64,000 nt of DNA, from assembly GCF_001437355.1 (NCBI RefSeq), contig NZ_JQBM01000004.1, positions 21,108-85,107 of the forward strand, read 5' to 3'. Below are positions 1-8,351 of this stretch, in pieces. The notes below the pieces were generated by a model that saw only the letters and a list, made by a program, of their open reading frames with translations, searched no databases and was not told the DNA's origin. The position numbers and the translations under genes are program-made. This DNA is from Weissella viridescens (GTDB lineage Bacteria; Bacillota; Bacilli; Lactobacillales; Lactobacillaceae). Position 1 is the stretch's first letter. Each line of letters starts with the position of its first letter.

Positions 1-74
1 TAAAATGTAGTTGCTTTAACAACAAAATCTATAATATCAGATATTGAATGCTTTGACAACTACTTTTTTAAATT
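1..74 (-). other. proC downstream region with a weak inverted repeat
   Basis: This stretch lies beyond the proC stop codon. An inverted repeat (GTAGTTG at 7-13, CAACTAC at 57-63) encloses a 43-base AT-rich loop. On the minus strand it is followed by ATTTTA. It could be a poor terminator for proC, but the stem is short and the loop long. No gene is seen. Confidence 0.25.
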
Positions 75-866
75 TTATTTTTCTGGTGTGCTTTTCTCTT
101 GCGCAACAGCGATAGCATCTTTCAAAAGTTCAACAAATCCACCTTCAGCCAAATGCTCTAATGCTGCTTCTGTTCCACCGTCAGCAGGACTGGCCGCAAC
201 TTCAATGCTATTAGGACTTTGTTGGAGTTGACGCATCGTTGTTGCTGTACCGTACAACGTTTGCTCTGCCATACTAACTGCCCGTTGCACATCAATTCCA
301 TTTTCTAGCGCAGTATTGGCTAAAATGTCTGCCAAAGCCGCGACATAGGCTGGACCGGCACTAGCAATGGCACTAACTGCTGGCAATTGTTCTTCAGTAA
401 ATTCATCGACACGACCGAGCTCCAAGAATAGCATCGCAATCGCACCCCGAATTTCTTCATCAATACCTTCTGGAAAACTCAAACCAGTGTATCCAGAACG
501 GGTACTAACATTGATGTTTGGAACAGCCCGACTAATGATTGTTTGATCGCCAAAAATATCTTGTAGTTCTGCTAAACTCACACCATCAATAAGGGACGTG
601 ACGATGACACTTGGCTTGACCATAGCGGCCATGTTCAGTTGTGCTTGAATCTCTGATAAAGCACTTTTTGGAACAGCTAATAAGACAATATCTGAATCCT
701 GCCATAGCTCAAGAATTGAAATTCGTGACGCAATCCCCAATTCTTCAGCAACTTTAGCACCATTATTTTTTGAGTACACAAGTTGGTTAATCTCATCATT
801 ACCGCGCCACCCTTTAATAATGGCTTGGGCAATGTTTCCTGATCCAATAAATCCAATTGATAACAT
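75..866 (-). CDS. proC: pyrroline-5-carboxylate reductase
   Basis: This enzyme performs the last step of proline synthesis, reducing 1-pyrroline-5-carboxylate with NAD(P)H in the cytoplasm. The 263-residue product starts MLSIGFIGSGN, with the dinucleotide-binding glycines near residues 8-10. The C-terminal dimerisation domain carries ASAGPAY and a SPADGGTEAA stretch, matching the family SPGGTT region. The start at 866 is preferred over the longer frame to 911 because AAAGGAG lies just upstream and the Rossmann strand begins there. Length is normal for ProC. It lies 63 bases after rodA with a possible terminator between, so it may be transcribed separately. No other proline genes are visible. 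Confidence 0.93.
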   Translation of the reverse strand: MLSIGFIGSGNIAQAIIKGWRGNDEINQLVYSKNNGAKVAEELGIASRISILELWQDSDIVLLAVPKSALSEIQAQLNMAAMVKPSVIVTSLIDGVSLAELQDIFGDQTIISRAVPNINVSTRSGYTGLSFPEGIDEEIRGAIAMLFLELGRVDEFTEEQLPAVSAIASAGPAYVAALADILANTALENGIDVQRAVSMAEQTLYGTATTMRQLQQSPNSIEVAASPADGGTEAALEHLAEGGFVELLKDAIAVAQEKSTPEK

Positions 867-883
867 GATTTCTCCTTTATCAT

Positions 884-920
884 AAAAAGAACAGCCTAGC
901 TTCTCGGCCAAACTGCTCTT
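884..920 (-). terminator. possible rho-independent terminator after rodA
   Basis: On the minus strand GAAGAGCAG pairs with CTGTTCTTTT, using one G-U pair, around an 18-base loop. The stem runs straight into TTTTTAT. It sits between rodA and proC. The stem is moderate, so partial readthrough into proC is likely. Confidence 0.4.
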
Positions 921-929
921 CAGTAAATT

Positions 930-2123
930 TTATGCAAATCCTTGACGGTTTGACAATGTAAATGATTGATTATGATAACGCATTGACATAATCAGTCCAA
1001 TACCAATCATGTTTCCAATGATAGCCGAACCACCTTGCGAGATAAACGGTAACGGAATCCCAGTCAATGGTACCAAACCAATGTTCATGCCAATATTTTC
1101 AAAAATGTGGAAGAGTAGCATCATCACAACACCTGCGGCAATGTACGCATAGAACTGATTTGACGTATCATAAACAACTTGGAAAATTTGATAAATCAAG
1201 AGGAAGTATAAAGCTAAGACCAATACACTTCCGATGAAACCAAAGTTTTCGCCGATTACTGAAAAAATCATATCCGATTCACGCACAGGTACATTCACGT
1301 GTGACACATCAAAGCCAGTTCCAGTTAAACCACCGGATCCAATCGCTTTAATTGACTGCCACAGCTGATATCCTGCATTCGAGGTATCCCCTTGTGGATC
1401 AAGCCATGAGTCGACACGTGAGAACTGATACGCTTGGAAACCAAATTGCTCCAAAATGTGCCGTCCCCAAGTCTGGGTCACCAATAACAACGTTACCGTT
1501 CCTATGGTTGCGGCAACCATAAAGATTGGCCCCAATATTTTCCATGAAATTCCTGAAACAATGGTCATACCAAACACGATTGCCAAGAACACTAACATTG
1601 TTCCAAAGTCATGTTGCGCCAAAACTAAAATGACAATCGGAATAGTCCAGGCAATAATCTTCAACAGCAAACGTTCGTCCGACTTAATTGTATGCTCAGG
1701 ATAATCATAATTATGTTTCGCAATTACCCGAGCCAGCATCACAATAAATGCTGGTTTCATCACTTCCGAGGGCTGGAACGTCAGCGGTCCTAATGCAAAC
1801 CATGACTTCCCACCCGTTTGCGCAGCATACGCGCGACTATAGAATATCAGCACAGTGACCATCAAGAAGACCCCAATACCAAAGATATAGGGGGCCAGAC
1901 GCCATAATTGCTCTGAGTCAAACTGCATAATGAAGATGACCACAACGACACCTAGAACATAATAGATGAATTGCATGGCAACCATGAGCTTAACATTAAT
2001 TCCAGTCGCATCGTGTGTTGCTGCAACATAGATTGAGGCCAATCCAATAATTGCTAACATCAAAACAACAAACACGATTGACCAATCAATCTCACCTTTT
2101 GCGTTAAAAAATCGTTTAAACAT
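930..2123 (-). CDS. rodA: SEDS family peptidoglycan polymerase, RodA type
   Basis: This is an integral membrane protein of the FtsW/RodA/SpoVE (SEDS) family. RodA polymerises lipid II glycan strands during lateral wall synthesis with a partner class B PBP. The 397-residue product has about ten hydrophobic segments beginning near residue 17. The signature TGIPLPFISQGGSA lies near the C-terminus, with Q where many homologues have Y, and FQPSEVMK is in the middle. The call RodA rather than FtsW rests on context: it follows mbl/mreB and DUF2969, an elongation cluster. It starts 10 bases after the DUF2969 stop, with AGAGG as ribosome site, so it is probably co-transcribed with mreB. Confidence 0.88.
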   Translation of the reverse strand: MFKRFFNAKGEIDWSIVFVVLMLAIIGLASIYVAATHDATGINVKLMVAMQFIYYVLGVVVVIFIMQFDSEQLWRLAPYIFGIGVFLMVTVLIFYSRAYAAQTGGKSWFALGPLTFQPSEVMKPAFIVMLARVIAKHNYDYPEHTIKSDERLLLKIIAWTIPIVILVLAQHDFGTMLVFLAIVFGMTIVSGISWKILGPIFMVAATIGTVTLLLVTQTWGRHILEQFGFQAYQFSRVDSWLDPQGDTSNAGYQLWQSIKAIGSGGLTGTGFDVSHVNVPVRESDMIFSVIGENFGFIGSVLVLALYFLLIYQIFQVVYDTSNQFYAYIAAGVVMMLLFHIFENIGMNIGLVPLTGIPLPFISQGGSAIIGNMIGIGLIMSMRYHNQSFTLSNRQGFA

Positions 2124-2133
2124 CTAAATACCT

Positions 2134-2343
2134 CTAATGATGTAGGTTGTATTCAGCAATCAACATAGATACCCCAGCATCAAAGTCTGGTGCTTTAACA
2201 GTGTGATTATCTGGATAGATCACTGTAATTGTATCGTCACTCTCTTTAATTTGACCTAAAACGACCTTATTAATTTTTACTTCTGACTGTCCATCAATTG
2301 CATCGCTAATTTCAACGGCAACTGGCTTATTTTTACGTGGCAT
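2134..2343 (-). CDS. DUF2969 family small protein
   Basis: This 69-residue cytoplasmic protein begins MPRKNKPVAVEI and ends AEYNLHH. It resembles DUF2969, a short family of lactic acid bacteria commonly found between mreB and rodA. Its function is unknown; position suggests a link to cell elongation, which is inference. The start at 2343 follows AGAGGGG on the minus strand; a longer in-frame reading to 2496 would run deep into mreB and is rejected. One base separates it from the mreB end, so translation is probably coupled to mreB. Confidence 0.8.
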   Translation of the reverse strand: MPRKNKPVAVEISDAIDGQSEVKINKVVLGQIKESDDTITVIYPDNHTVKAPDFDAGVSMLIAEYNLHH

Positions 2344-2344
2344 A

Positions 2345-3340
2345 TTATCCCCTCTTTGTGTCAGTTTTTGTAATGTGTTCAAGTAGTTCACCAGCACCCT
2401 TGGCAACATTGTCCAATGGGCTATCTGATACCATGACTGGAACACCAAGTTCATCAGAAAGATATTGATCAATGCCACGGAGCAAGGCTCCTCCACCGGT
2501 CAACACAATACCACGATCAATCACGTCTGCTGATAATTCTGGTTGAATTTCAGCTAAGACATGATGGGCTGCTTTAACCACTTGATTAATTGAATCGTGC
2601 ATTGCAGCTTCAACCATGTTTTCATCCAATGTAATCGTGCGTGGCATCCCCGTGAATGTATCACGTCCACGAACTTCCATTTCAGCTGGGTTTTCAACTG
2701 GCAAAGCCGTTCCAAGTTCAATTTTAACTTGTTCAGCTGTGCGTTCACCAATTTGCAAACCAAATTCATGCTTAATGTAATTTGCAATATCAGCGTTCAA
2801 GCGATCACCAGCAACGCGAATTGATTCACTTTGTACAATATCACCCAATGAGAGTACAGCGATATCAGAAGTTCCACCACCCATGTCGATAACCATTGAA
2901 GCAATTGGTGAGAAAATGTTTAATCCTGCCCCGACTGCTGCAACCTTTGGTTCGTACTCTAGATAAACTTTTCCGCCACCAGACTTTTCTGCAGCCTCAA
3001 TAATTGCTTTACGTTCGATTTCAGTAATATTTGTTGGTGCACAGACCATGATGCTAGGACGACTCATAACACCCTTAGCCTTTAGCTTTGACATGAAATA
3101 AGACAACATTGCCTCAGTCATATCAAAGTCAGAAATCACACCATCTTTAAGGGGACGTACTGCCCGGATATTTCCAGGGGTACGTCCAACCATCTTGTAT
3201 GCATCCGTTCCGACTGCTAAGACCTTATCTTTTTTTGTATCAATCGCAACGACTGAGGGTTCATTTAGGACAATCCCCTCGCCCTCTACATAAATGAGGA
3301 CATTTGCTGTACCTAAATCAATACCAATTGTTTTAGCCAT
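2345..3340 (-). CDS. mreB: MreB/Mbl actin-like cell shape protein
   Basis: This bacterial actin polymerises under the membrane and guides the elongation machinery. The 331-residue product carries the phosphate-1 motif GIDLGTANVLIY at residues 6-17, the phosphate-2 motif DMGGGTSDIAV, and the adenosine motif LTGGGALLRG. The spelling ELSADVIDRGIVLTGGG and the APTNIT segment are closest to B. subtilis Mbl, so mbl is an equally good symbol. No mreC or mreD lies nearby; here the gene is followed by DUF2969 and rodA. It is divergent from murF, with a 148-base shared upstream region. Confidence 0.93.
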   Translation of the reverse strand: MAKTIGIDLGTANVLIYVEGEGIVLNEPSVVAIDTKKDKVLAVGTDAYKMVGRTPGNIRAVRPLKDGVISDFDMTEAMLSYFMSKLKAKGVMSRPSIMVCAPTNITEIERKAIIEAAEKSGGGKVYLEYEPKVAAVGAGLNIFSPIASMVIDMGGGTSDIAVLSLGDIVQSESIRVAGDRLNADIANYIKHEFGLQIGERTAEQVKIELGTALPVENPAEMEVRGRDTFTGMPRTITLDENMVEAAMHDSINQVVKAAHHVLAEIQPELSADVIDRGIVLTGGGALLRGIDQYLSDELGVPVMVSDSPLDNVAKGAGELLEHITKTDTKRG

Positions 3341-3420
3341 GTTACCACCTCTTTTAAACAGACTACCTGTTTTAATTTTTAAAGTTCTATCATTACAGTA
3401 TACAACAATTTCGATTTAAT

Positions 3421-3450
3421 TTGCTTGTTGTTTCTATTCCAGTGTAAAAT
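3421..3450 (+). promoter_or_regulatory. candidate murF promoter
   Basis: TTGCTT at 3421-3426 and TAAAAT at 3445-3450 are separated by 18 bases, ahead of the AAAGGA ribosome site and the murF ATG at 3489. The fit is fair. The divergent mreB promoter must lie in the same gap; a TATACT is visible on the minus strand near 3400 but without a clear -35. Confidence 0.4.
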
Positions 3451-3488
3451 TAAAAGACAGAACTGACAAATAACAAAGGAAGATTAAC

Positions 3489-4856
3489 ATGAAACTCACA
3501 ATTCAAACGATTGCCCAAACGCTCTCAGCAGAAATTAAAAATGAACAACCCGTTACAGTAACAAGTACCACTTTTGATTCACGTGCTGCTAAACCAGATA
3601 GTCTTTTCATCCCGCTCGTCGCAGAAAACGATGGTCATAATTATTTAGCTAGTGCCGTTGAAAATGGTGCTACTGCCAGTCTTTGGCAAATTGACCACAC
3701 CCCCTATCCGACTGAAATCCCCTTAATTTTGGTTCCAGATACACTTGAAGCTTTCCAAAATCTGGCACAGTACTACCTAACTGTCGTACAACCAAAAATT
3801 GTTGCCATTTCTGGATCAAATGGTAAAACAACCACTAAGGATTTGATTGCGGCCATCGGGGCAACCAAGTACAACACAGTTAAGACACCCGCAAACTTTA
3901 ATAATGAAATTGGGGTGCCAACAACCATTCTTGCCATGGACGAGCAAACTGAATTACTGGTTTTGGAAATGGGAATGGATCACCCTGGTGATTTAGACAA
4001 ATTATCTAAACTTGTTCACCCCGACATTGCCGTTTTGACAATGATTGGCGAAGCACATATTGAATTCTTCAAGACTCGCGCCAATATCGCTGATGGTAAA
4101 ATGCAAATCATTGATGGATTCAAGTCTGACAGCGAACTCGTTTACAACGGTGATGAACCACTCTTAGTCGAGCGTGTTGGTGCCAATGACGGCTTAAAGA
4201 GTACTCGTTTTGGTCTTACTGCCCATAACGATCTCTTTGCTTCAAACATTTCAATGACTTCAACGCAAGCAAGTTTTACCACAAATACTTCTGGCCAAAC
4301 TTTCACAATTCCGCTAACCGGACGCTACAACGTTGCTAATGCGCTTGCCGCCATTAGCGTCGGCCACTTACTCGGTGTTGACGATACGACGATGGCACAA
4401 GCCTTAGCGACAGCACCAATTACCGCTAACCGGACGCAATGGCTTGAAGGTAACTTCGGTGGCAAGATTTTGTCAGATGTCTACAATTCAAACCCCACTG
4501 CGGCAAAGGAAGTCTTACATGCCTTTAGTGAAGTTCCAACAGATGGACGTCGCATGGCTGTTCTTGGTGATATGCTCGAATTAGGTGAAGCGGGTCCTGA
4601 ATTACATGCCAGTTTAGCTGATGCGCTCGACCCAGCAACCATTCAGGAAGTATATCTGGTGGGCGACTTAATGCAAAACTTGGTTGAGGCCTTGCAAGAC
4701 AAGTATCCCGCTGGTGCTGTTCACCATTATGCGGTTGACGAGAAACCCGCATTACTCGCTGATTTGAAAGCAACCCTAACGCCGACTGATATCTTATTAT
4801 TGAAAGGATCACACGGCATTCATCTTGAAACCATTGTCACAGACCTAGTGGATTAG
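3489..4856 (+). CDS. murF: UDP-MurNAc-tripeptide--D-Ala-D-Ala ligase
   Basis: MurF adds D-alanyl-D-alanine to UDP-MurNAc-tripeptide, the last cytoplasmic step of peptidoglycan precursor synthesis, using ATP. The 455-residue product has the N-terminal Mur ligase domain (TTFDSRAAKPDSLFIPL), the ATP loop ISGSNGKTTTKD near residues 107-118, the NFNNEIGVP segment, and the C-terminal domain around YNSNPTAAKE. Length matches the family. AAAGGA ends seven bases before the ATG. It is alone on the plus strand between mreB and dedA. The usual neighbours ddl and cshA are elsewhere; a DEAD-box gene lies at 47.9 kb. Confidence 0.95.
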   Translation: MKLTIQTIAQTLSAEIKNEQPVTVTSTTFDSRAAKPDSLFIPLVAENDGHNYLASAVENGATASLWQIDHTPYPTEIPLILVPDTLEAFQNLAQYYLTVVQPKIVAISGSNGKTTTKDLIAAIGATKYNTVKTPANFNNEIGVPTTILAMDEQTELLVLEMGMDHPGDLDKLSKLVHPDIAVLTMIGEAHIEFFKTRANIADGKMQIIDGFKSDSELVYNGDEPLLVERVGANDGLKSTRFGLTAHNDLFASNISMTSTQASFTTNTSGQTFTIPLTGRYNVANALAAISVGHLLGVDDTTMAQALATAPITANRTQWLEGNFGGKILSDVYNSNPTAAKEVLHAFSEVPTDGRRMAVLGDMLELGEAGPELHASLADALDPATIQEVYLVGDLMQNLVEALQDKYPAGAVHHYAVDEKPALLADLKATLTPTDILLLKGSHGIHLETIVTDLVD

Positions 4857-4892
4857 TTTGTTGTGACCAGCATAATCCTTATAAAGTGAACG

Positions 4893-4933
4893 TAAATAAA
4901 TAAAAAGCAAGCACCTATCAAAGGCCCTTGCTT
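4893..4933 (-). terminator. terminator of dedA
   Basis: AAGCAAG (4905-4911) pairs with CTTGCTT (4927-4933). On the minus strand the stem runs into TTTTTATTTATTT, so it serves dedA. It lacks a T run on the plus strand, so murF has no equally clear terminator. Confidence 0.7.
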
Positions 4934-4942
4934 AGATACAGG

Positions 4943-5578
4943 TTAAATCTCAGTTGATTTAGCCTGTTTTCTTTTATTTTTTTTTAGGTAATGGACACCT
5001 AGCCCAACTAAGACAGCTAATGCTAATACCACTAAAATGATAATTTTAAAGTCATCAGCGACAACCATGACTTGTTTCCAAGCTTTACCTGCATAATGTC
5101 CAAAGCCAATCAGGACAGTATTCCAAATTCCAGCACCTGCTAAGCTATACAGCATAAAGGTCCCAAATGGCATTTTGGTCATACCAGCCGGAACAGAAAT
5201 TAGACTCCGTACGACAGGCACAAACCGGCCTAAAAACACTGCTAAACGACCGTGTTTTTTAAAATGATACTCCGCCCGTTCAAAGTCTTTCAATCGCAAA
5301 TGTAAAATACGTCCAAGACGACTATCAACCAATTTCGCCAATGTCGGCATGTCCAAGAACGTTCCAATCCAATATAAGACGGCCGCTCCAAGACCAGCAC
5401 CCAGTGTTGCTGCTAAAATTGCACCTAGAATGGTTAGTTTAGAATTAGTTGTTAAGAAGCCAGCGAACGTTAAAATTAATTCCGACGGTATCGGTGGAAA
5501 GATATTTTCAATTGCGATTAAGAGTGTAATGGCCAGATAGCCAAACTGATTAATCGTCGATTCGATAAATTGTTCCAT
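4943..5578 (-). CDS. DedA family membrane protein
   Basis: DedA (VTT/SNARE-associated) proteins are polytopic membrane proteins linked to membrane potential and to flipping of lipid carriers such as undecaprenyl phosphate; the exact substrate cannot be read here. The 211-residue product has hydrophobic segments near residues 10-35, 50-75, 135-160 and 175-200. Family landmarks are ENIFPPIPSEL and GRFVPVVRSLISVPAG. The start at 5578 is chosen because MEQFIESTI matches the family N-terminus and GAGGAC lies upstream; a longer frame reaches 5620. The C-terminus is lysine-rich. It is transcribed alone and ends in a clear terminator. Confidence 0.85.
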   Translation of the reverse strand: MEQFIESTINQFGYLAITLLIAIENIFPPIPSELILTFAGFLTTNSKLTILGAILAATLGAGLGAAVLYWIGTFLDMPTLAKLVDSRLGRILHLRLKDFERAEYHFKKHGRLAVFLGRFVPVVRSLISVPAGMTKMPFGTFMLYSLAGAGIWNTVLIGFGHYAGKAWKQVMVVADDFKIIILVVLALAVLVGLGVHYLKKNKRKQAKSTEI

Positions 5579-5681
5579 CAGGTCCTCGTTTCCGTGTGAC
5601 CTGCCACAATTTACCAGCACATCACAATCCTTTGATTCATTTCTAAAAAGGAATTAAACCATATTAAACCTTAAACAAACT

Positions 5682-5712
5682 AAAAAAGAATGTCCAATGG
5701 ACATTCTTTTTA
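5682..5712 (-). terminator. terminator of the TagF-like gene
   Basis: AAAGAATGTCC and GGACATTCTTT form a perfect stem around AAT, with T runs on both strands. On the minus strand it overlaps the stop codon region of the gene ending at 5710 and ends the tagHG transcript. Confidence 0.85.
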
Positions 5713-7527
5713 AATTGAATCGAGTAGTCGTTCTACACTTTTACTATCATCAAAGTTATTTAAGTTGTTGTAGCTCTGGGCCAGATAGGGTTCAAATTCG
5801 AATTGATCCTTTAAGATTTTTAATAAATCAATCTTAGCAATTGCCAAAGTCTTAAAAGCTGGTCCACTCAACCAATAATAGGCATCATGTTTTTGAATAT
5901 TTTCATCAATCAACACCATTGGTATATGTAAAGCACTCGCTTGCAAAGCAATTTGCTCATCGTCGGTAATGACCAACGCATAATCATTTAATATCACCGG
6001 TAGTTGCGCATCCAGCGTTTCAAATGGTTGACTATCCACTGCTGTTTGCGCTGGATTATCCCAATAATGCGTCTTACCACTATCTTGCATTGCCGTTATC
6101 ATTTCGGTATGTTGGGCAACTTGACTCATTAACTCCGGAGTCATCGACCAAAGGACCTGTTGGGCTTTTTCCGTATCGGTTACCTGCTGTCGATTGCGGT
6201 CATACCACTGATCAAATATTGGTTTACCAACCTCAATGATTTTATCCGACTTTAAGCCCACCACATTTTTCGCATACTTGGTTTCAAGCGGGTTACCCGT
6301 AACGACGTTGACATCTTTGGCGGGAATGGCCTTAAACTCAGTTTCACGCATTTTTTGCTGTAAATCAAATGGCACAAAAAATTTTTGCACTTTGTTTAAT
6401 TTTTGCTGCGTCAACTCAATTCTAAAGGCATCTACGGTTTCAAGCTGGTCAGCATAGACAATCGTCTTCGCTGATAACAAGTGAGCGAGGTGCGCACCAC
6501 TTCCATAGCGCAAGACATGGTCATCTTCTATATCATCCGTCATCGACACATAGTATACATCCTGATGTTGTTGCGCTCGCAAACTAGCAAAGGCATACAT
6601 CAGCTCAGCAGGCCCTTGTTGTTTTGCGTCTACAAAAATAACATCAGTTGCTGTTGTTGGTTGCGGTGTCTTTAAAAGCGTCAACCCTTGTTGATCAACA
6701 ACCAACCCTCGCAAAATAAAATTAGCATTATTTAAGCGTGTTGGTACTAAAACATGCCAATCAAGGGCGTGGTTAACCGTTACCACATTTAACGCTTCTA
6801 ACTGATCAGGAGTTACCTTAACATTAAAATTAACAACACTACTTGCAAACCAATCATTAATCAACTGATAGGTCAAATTAAAGTTCCAATTTTCGAACGG
6901 ATTCTGCCACACCTGTTCAAAAAAGGTCACATAGTCTTCAAGTAGAATCCCCATTTTAATCGTTTGCTGATATTGATTATGGTCTAACCGTTTTTGGTCG
7001 GTGATTTCTGTCATTACCGCAACTTTTGTATCGCTGCCAGTAAAATGACCGGTCACATCCAGACGCTGAACAGGAATGAAATTAGAGATTAAATCACCTG
7101 TAATCAAAACTTGTTCCTGACTAACTGTTAGTTCCTTAACGAACATGTCTTCGATTAAGATTTTCCCGTTACCTAACCACTTAAAGCCCAGCCGTAAGTT
7201 ATCATCCGTACTTGGGTATAAACTCACCGCCTGCTGATCAACCTCAAGTGTCGACTTTCCAGCAAACGTTACTTCAAAATCATTGAAACTCAACGTGCGT
7301 TTATCAGGACCATAAAATAGCACAAATGTTCGGGCTTTCGGCATTTTAGTCATCATATACGTCAAGGTGTCCATCGCTAAGTGATAGGCATATTGATCTT
7401 CTTCTTTTGTTTCTACCCACATAAAGGTTTCACCATCAATTAAACAATGCAATTGTGGTAATTGTACATTTGTTTTAAGCGTAAATCCTTCATCATGGGT
7501 TTCAACAGTTACGCGTGCTTGTGTCAT
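5710..7527 (-). CDS. divergent CDP-glycerol glycerophosphotransferase (TagB/TagF)-like protein
   Basis: This 605-residue protein lies directly after tagG in the same transcript. Its C-terminal third resembles CDP-glycerol glycerophosphotransferases: EVGKPIFDQW where the family has GYPRND, then DYALVITDDEQIALQAS where the family has DVLITDYSS, then PMVLID, and DDSKSVERLLDSI at the end. The middle GSGAHLAHLLSAKTIVY resembles the family gS-kyl-la-Ak segment. I cannot find the catalytic HGT motif; the matching place reads PFDLQQKMR. The N-terminal 300 residues look like binding or beta-rich modules. It may be a wall polymer transferase with altered chemistry or a non-catalytic partner of TagGH. 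Family placement is my reading by eye. Confidence 0.55.
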   Translation of the reverse strand: MTQARVTVETHDEGFTLKTNVQLPQLHCLIDGETFMWVETKEEDQYAYHLAMDTLTYMMTKMPKARTFVLFYGPDKRTLSFNDFEVTFAGKSTLEVDQQAVSLYPSTDDNLRLGFKWLGNGKILIEDMFVKELTVSQEQVLITGDLISNFIPVQRLDVTGHFTGSDTKVAVMTEITDQKRLDHNQYQQTIKMGILLEDYVTFFEQVWQNPFENWNFNLTYQLINDWFASSVVNFNVKVTPDQLEALNVVTVNHALDWHVLVPTRLNNANFILRGLVVDQQGLTLLKTPQPTTATDVIFVDAKQQGPAELMYAFASLRAQQHQDVYYVSMTDDIEDDHVLRYGSGAHLAHLLSAKTIVYADQLETVDAFRIELTQQKLNKVQKFFVPFDLQQKMRETEFKAIPAKDVNVVTGNPLETKYAKNVVGLKSDKIIEVGKPIFDQWYDRNRQQVTDTEKAQQVLWSMTPELMSQVAQHTEMITAMQDSGKTHYWDNPAQTAVDSQPFETLDAQLPVILNDYALVITDDEQIALQASALHIPMVLIDENIQKHDAYYWLSGPAFKTLAIAKIDLLKILKDQFEFEPYLAQSYNNLNNFDDSKSVERLLDSI

Positions 7528-7542
7528 AAGCTTATCTCCAAC

Positions 7543-8349
7543 TTAAGTTAAATCAGTAAATTCATCTCTGAAATGAATGTGCATATATGCTCCCACAACT
7601 AGGAGCACAAAGATCAATACCCAAAAGAAAATCGTTGTATTTGCATTTTCAAAAAACCAGCGATCATACAAAAAACTATTTCTAAACATCGTTAGCACAT
7701 AATTAAAAGGTGAAAGTTCCAAAATGGCCTTAATCAAATAAGGCATTGACTTTGAATCAAAGTTTACAATAACTCCTGATGAATAAAATAGGAGTCGGAA
7801 AATAGCAGACATTGACGGTTTAAAGTCGGGAATTAGAATCGTCAAGGTAGAATTAATCAAATTAAATGCAACCAACATCATCACCATGGCAAATACTGCA
7901 TAAAACCATTGGAACCAATAGATGGTCGGGGTACGTCCATAGCAGAACATCACTAGAATAAACATACCTGTCATTACCAAAAATCGGCGCATTTCCTCTT
8001 GTAAGGGCATAACTACCGCAATACTGAGTGGGAATCTGGTTTTAGACAATTGTGGTAATTGTGATTTAACCGTCGTTAATCCACGATTAAACACACCCTG
8101 GATATAGTACCAAGGCACAATGGCGGCTAGCATCCAAAGTAAATAAGGTTGCCCAGCTACCGTGCCGTTATAAAACCCCATTCCGAAAACAAGATAATAG
8201 GTACCAATATAAAGGAGTGGCTCAATATAGTCCCAGCTTGAGCCTAGGTAATTATCAACCCATTTTGTGCGAACATTAAAATGAGCAATCCGTCGGATAA
8301 CAGGTAAATTCGCCATGATTTCACGGAAAAATTGAATTAAATCACGCAT
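7543..8349 (-). CDS. tagG: teichoic-acid-type ABC exporter permease
   Basis: This is the ABC-2 type membrane subunit that pairs with TagH to export wall teichoic acid or a similar polymer across the membrane. The 268-residue product has the amphipathic start MRDLIQFFREIMANLP and about six membrane segments. ARTKW-like NVRTKWVDNYLGSSWDY precedes the first segment, as in TagG and Wzm. It starts two bases after the tagH stop, so translation is coupled. The family also exports O-antigen-like polysaccharides, so the substrate is inferred from the company of TagH and a TagF-like protein. Confidence 0.85.
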   Translation of the reverse strand: MRDLIQFFREIMANLPVIRRIAHFNVRTKWVDNYLGSSWDYIEPLLYIGTYYLVFGMGFYNGTVAGQPYLLWMLAAIVPWYYIQGVFNRGLTTVKSQLPQLSKTRFPLSIAVVMPLQEEMRRFLVMTGMFILVMFCYGRTPTIYWFQWFYAVFAMVMMLVAFNLINSTLTILIPDFKPSMSAIFRLLFYSSGVIVNFDSKSMPYLIKAILELSPFNYVLTMFRNSFLYDRWFFENANTTIFFWVLIFVLLVVGAYMHIHFRDEFTDLT

Positions 8350-8351
8350 AA

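Noticed and set aside
930-2123. ftsW as an alternative name
   Set aside because: SEDS proteins cannot be told apart safely by eye, but the mreB-DUF2969 neighbours favour RodA.
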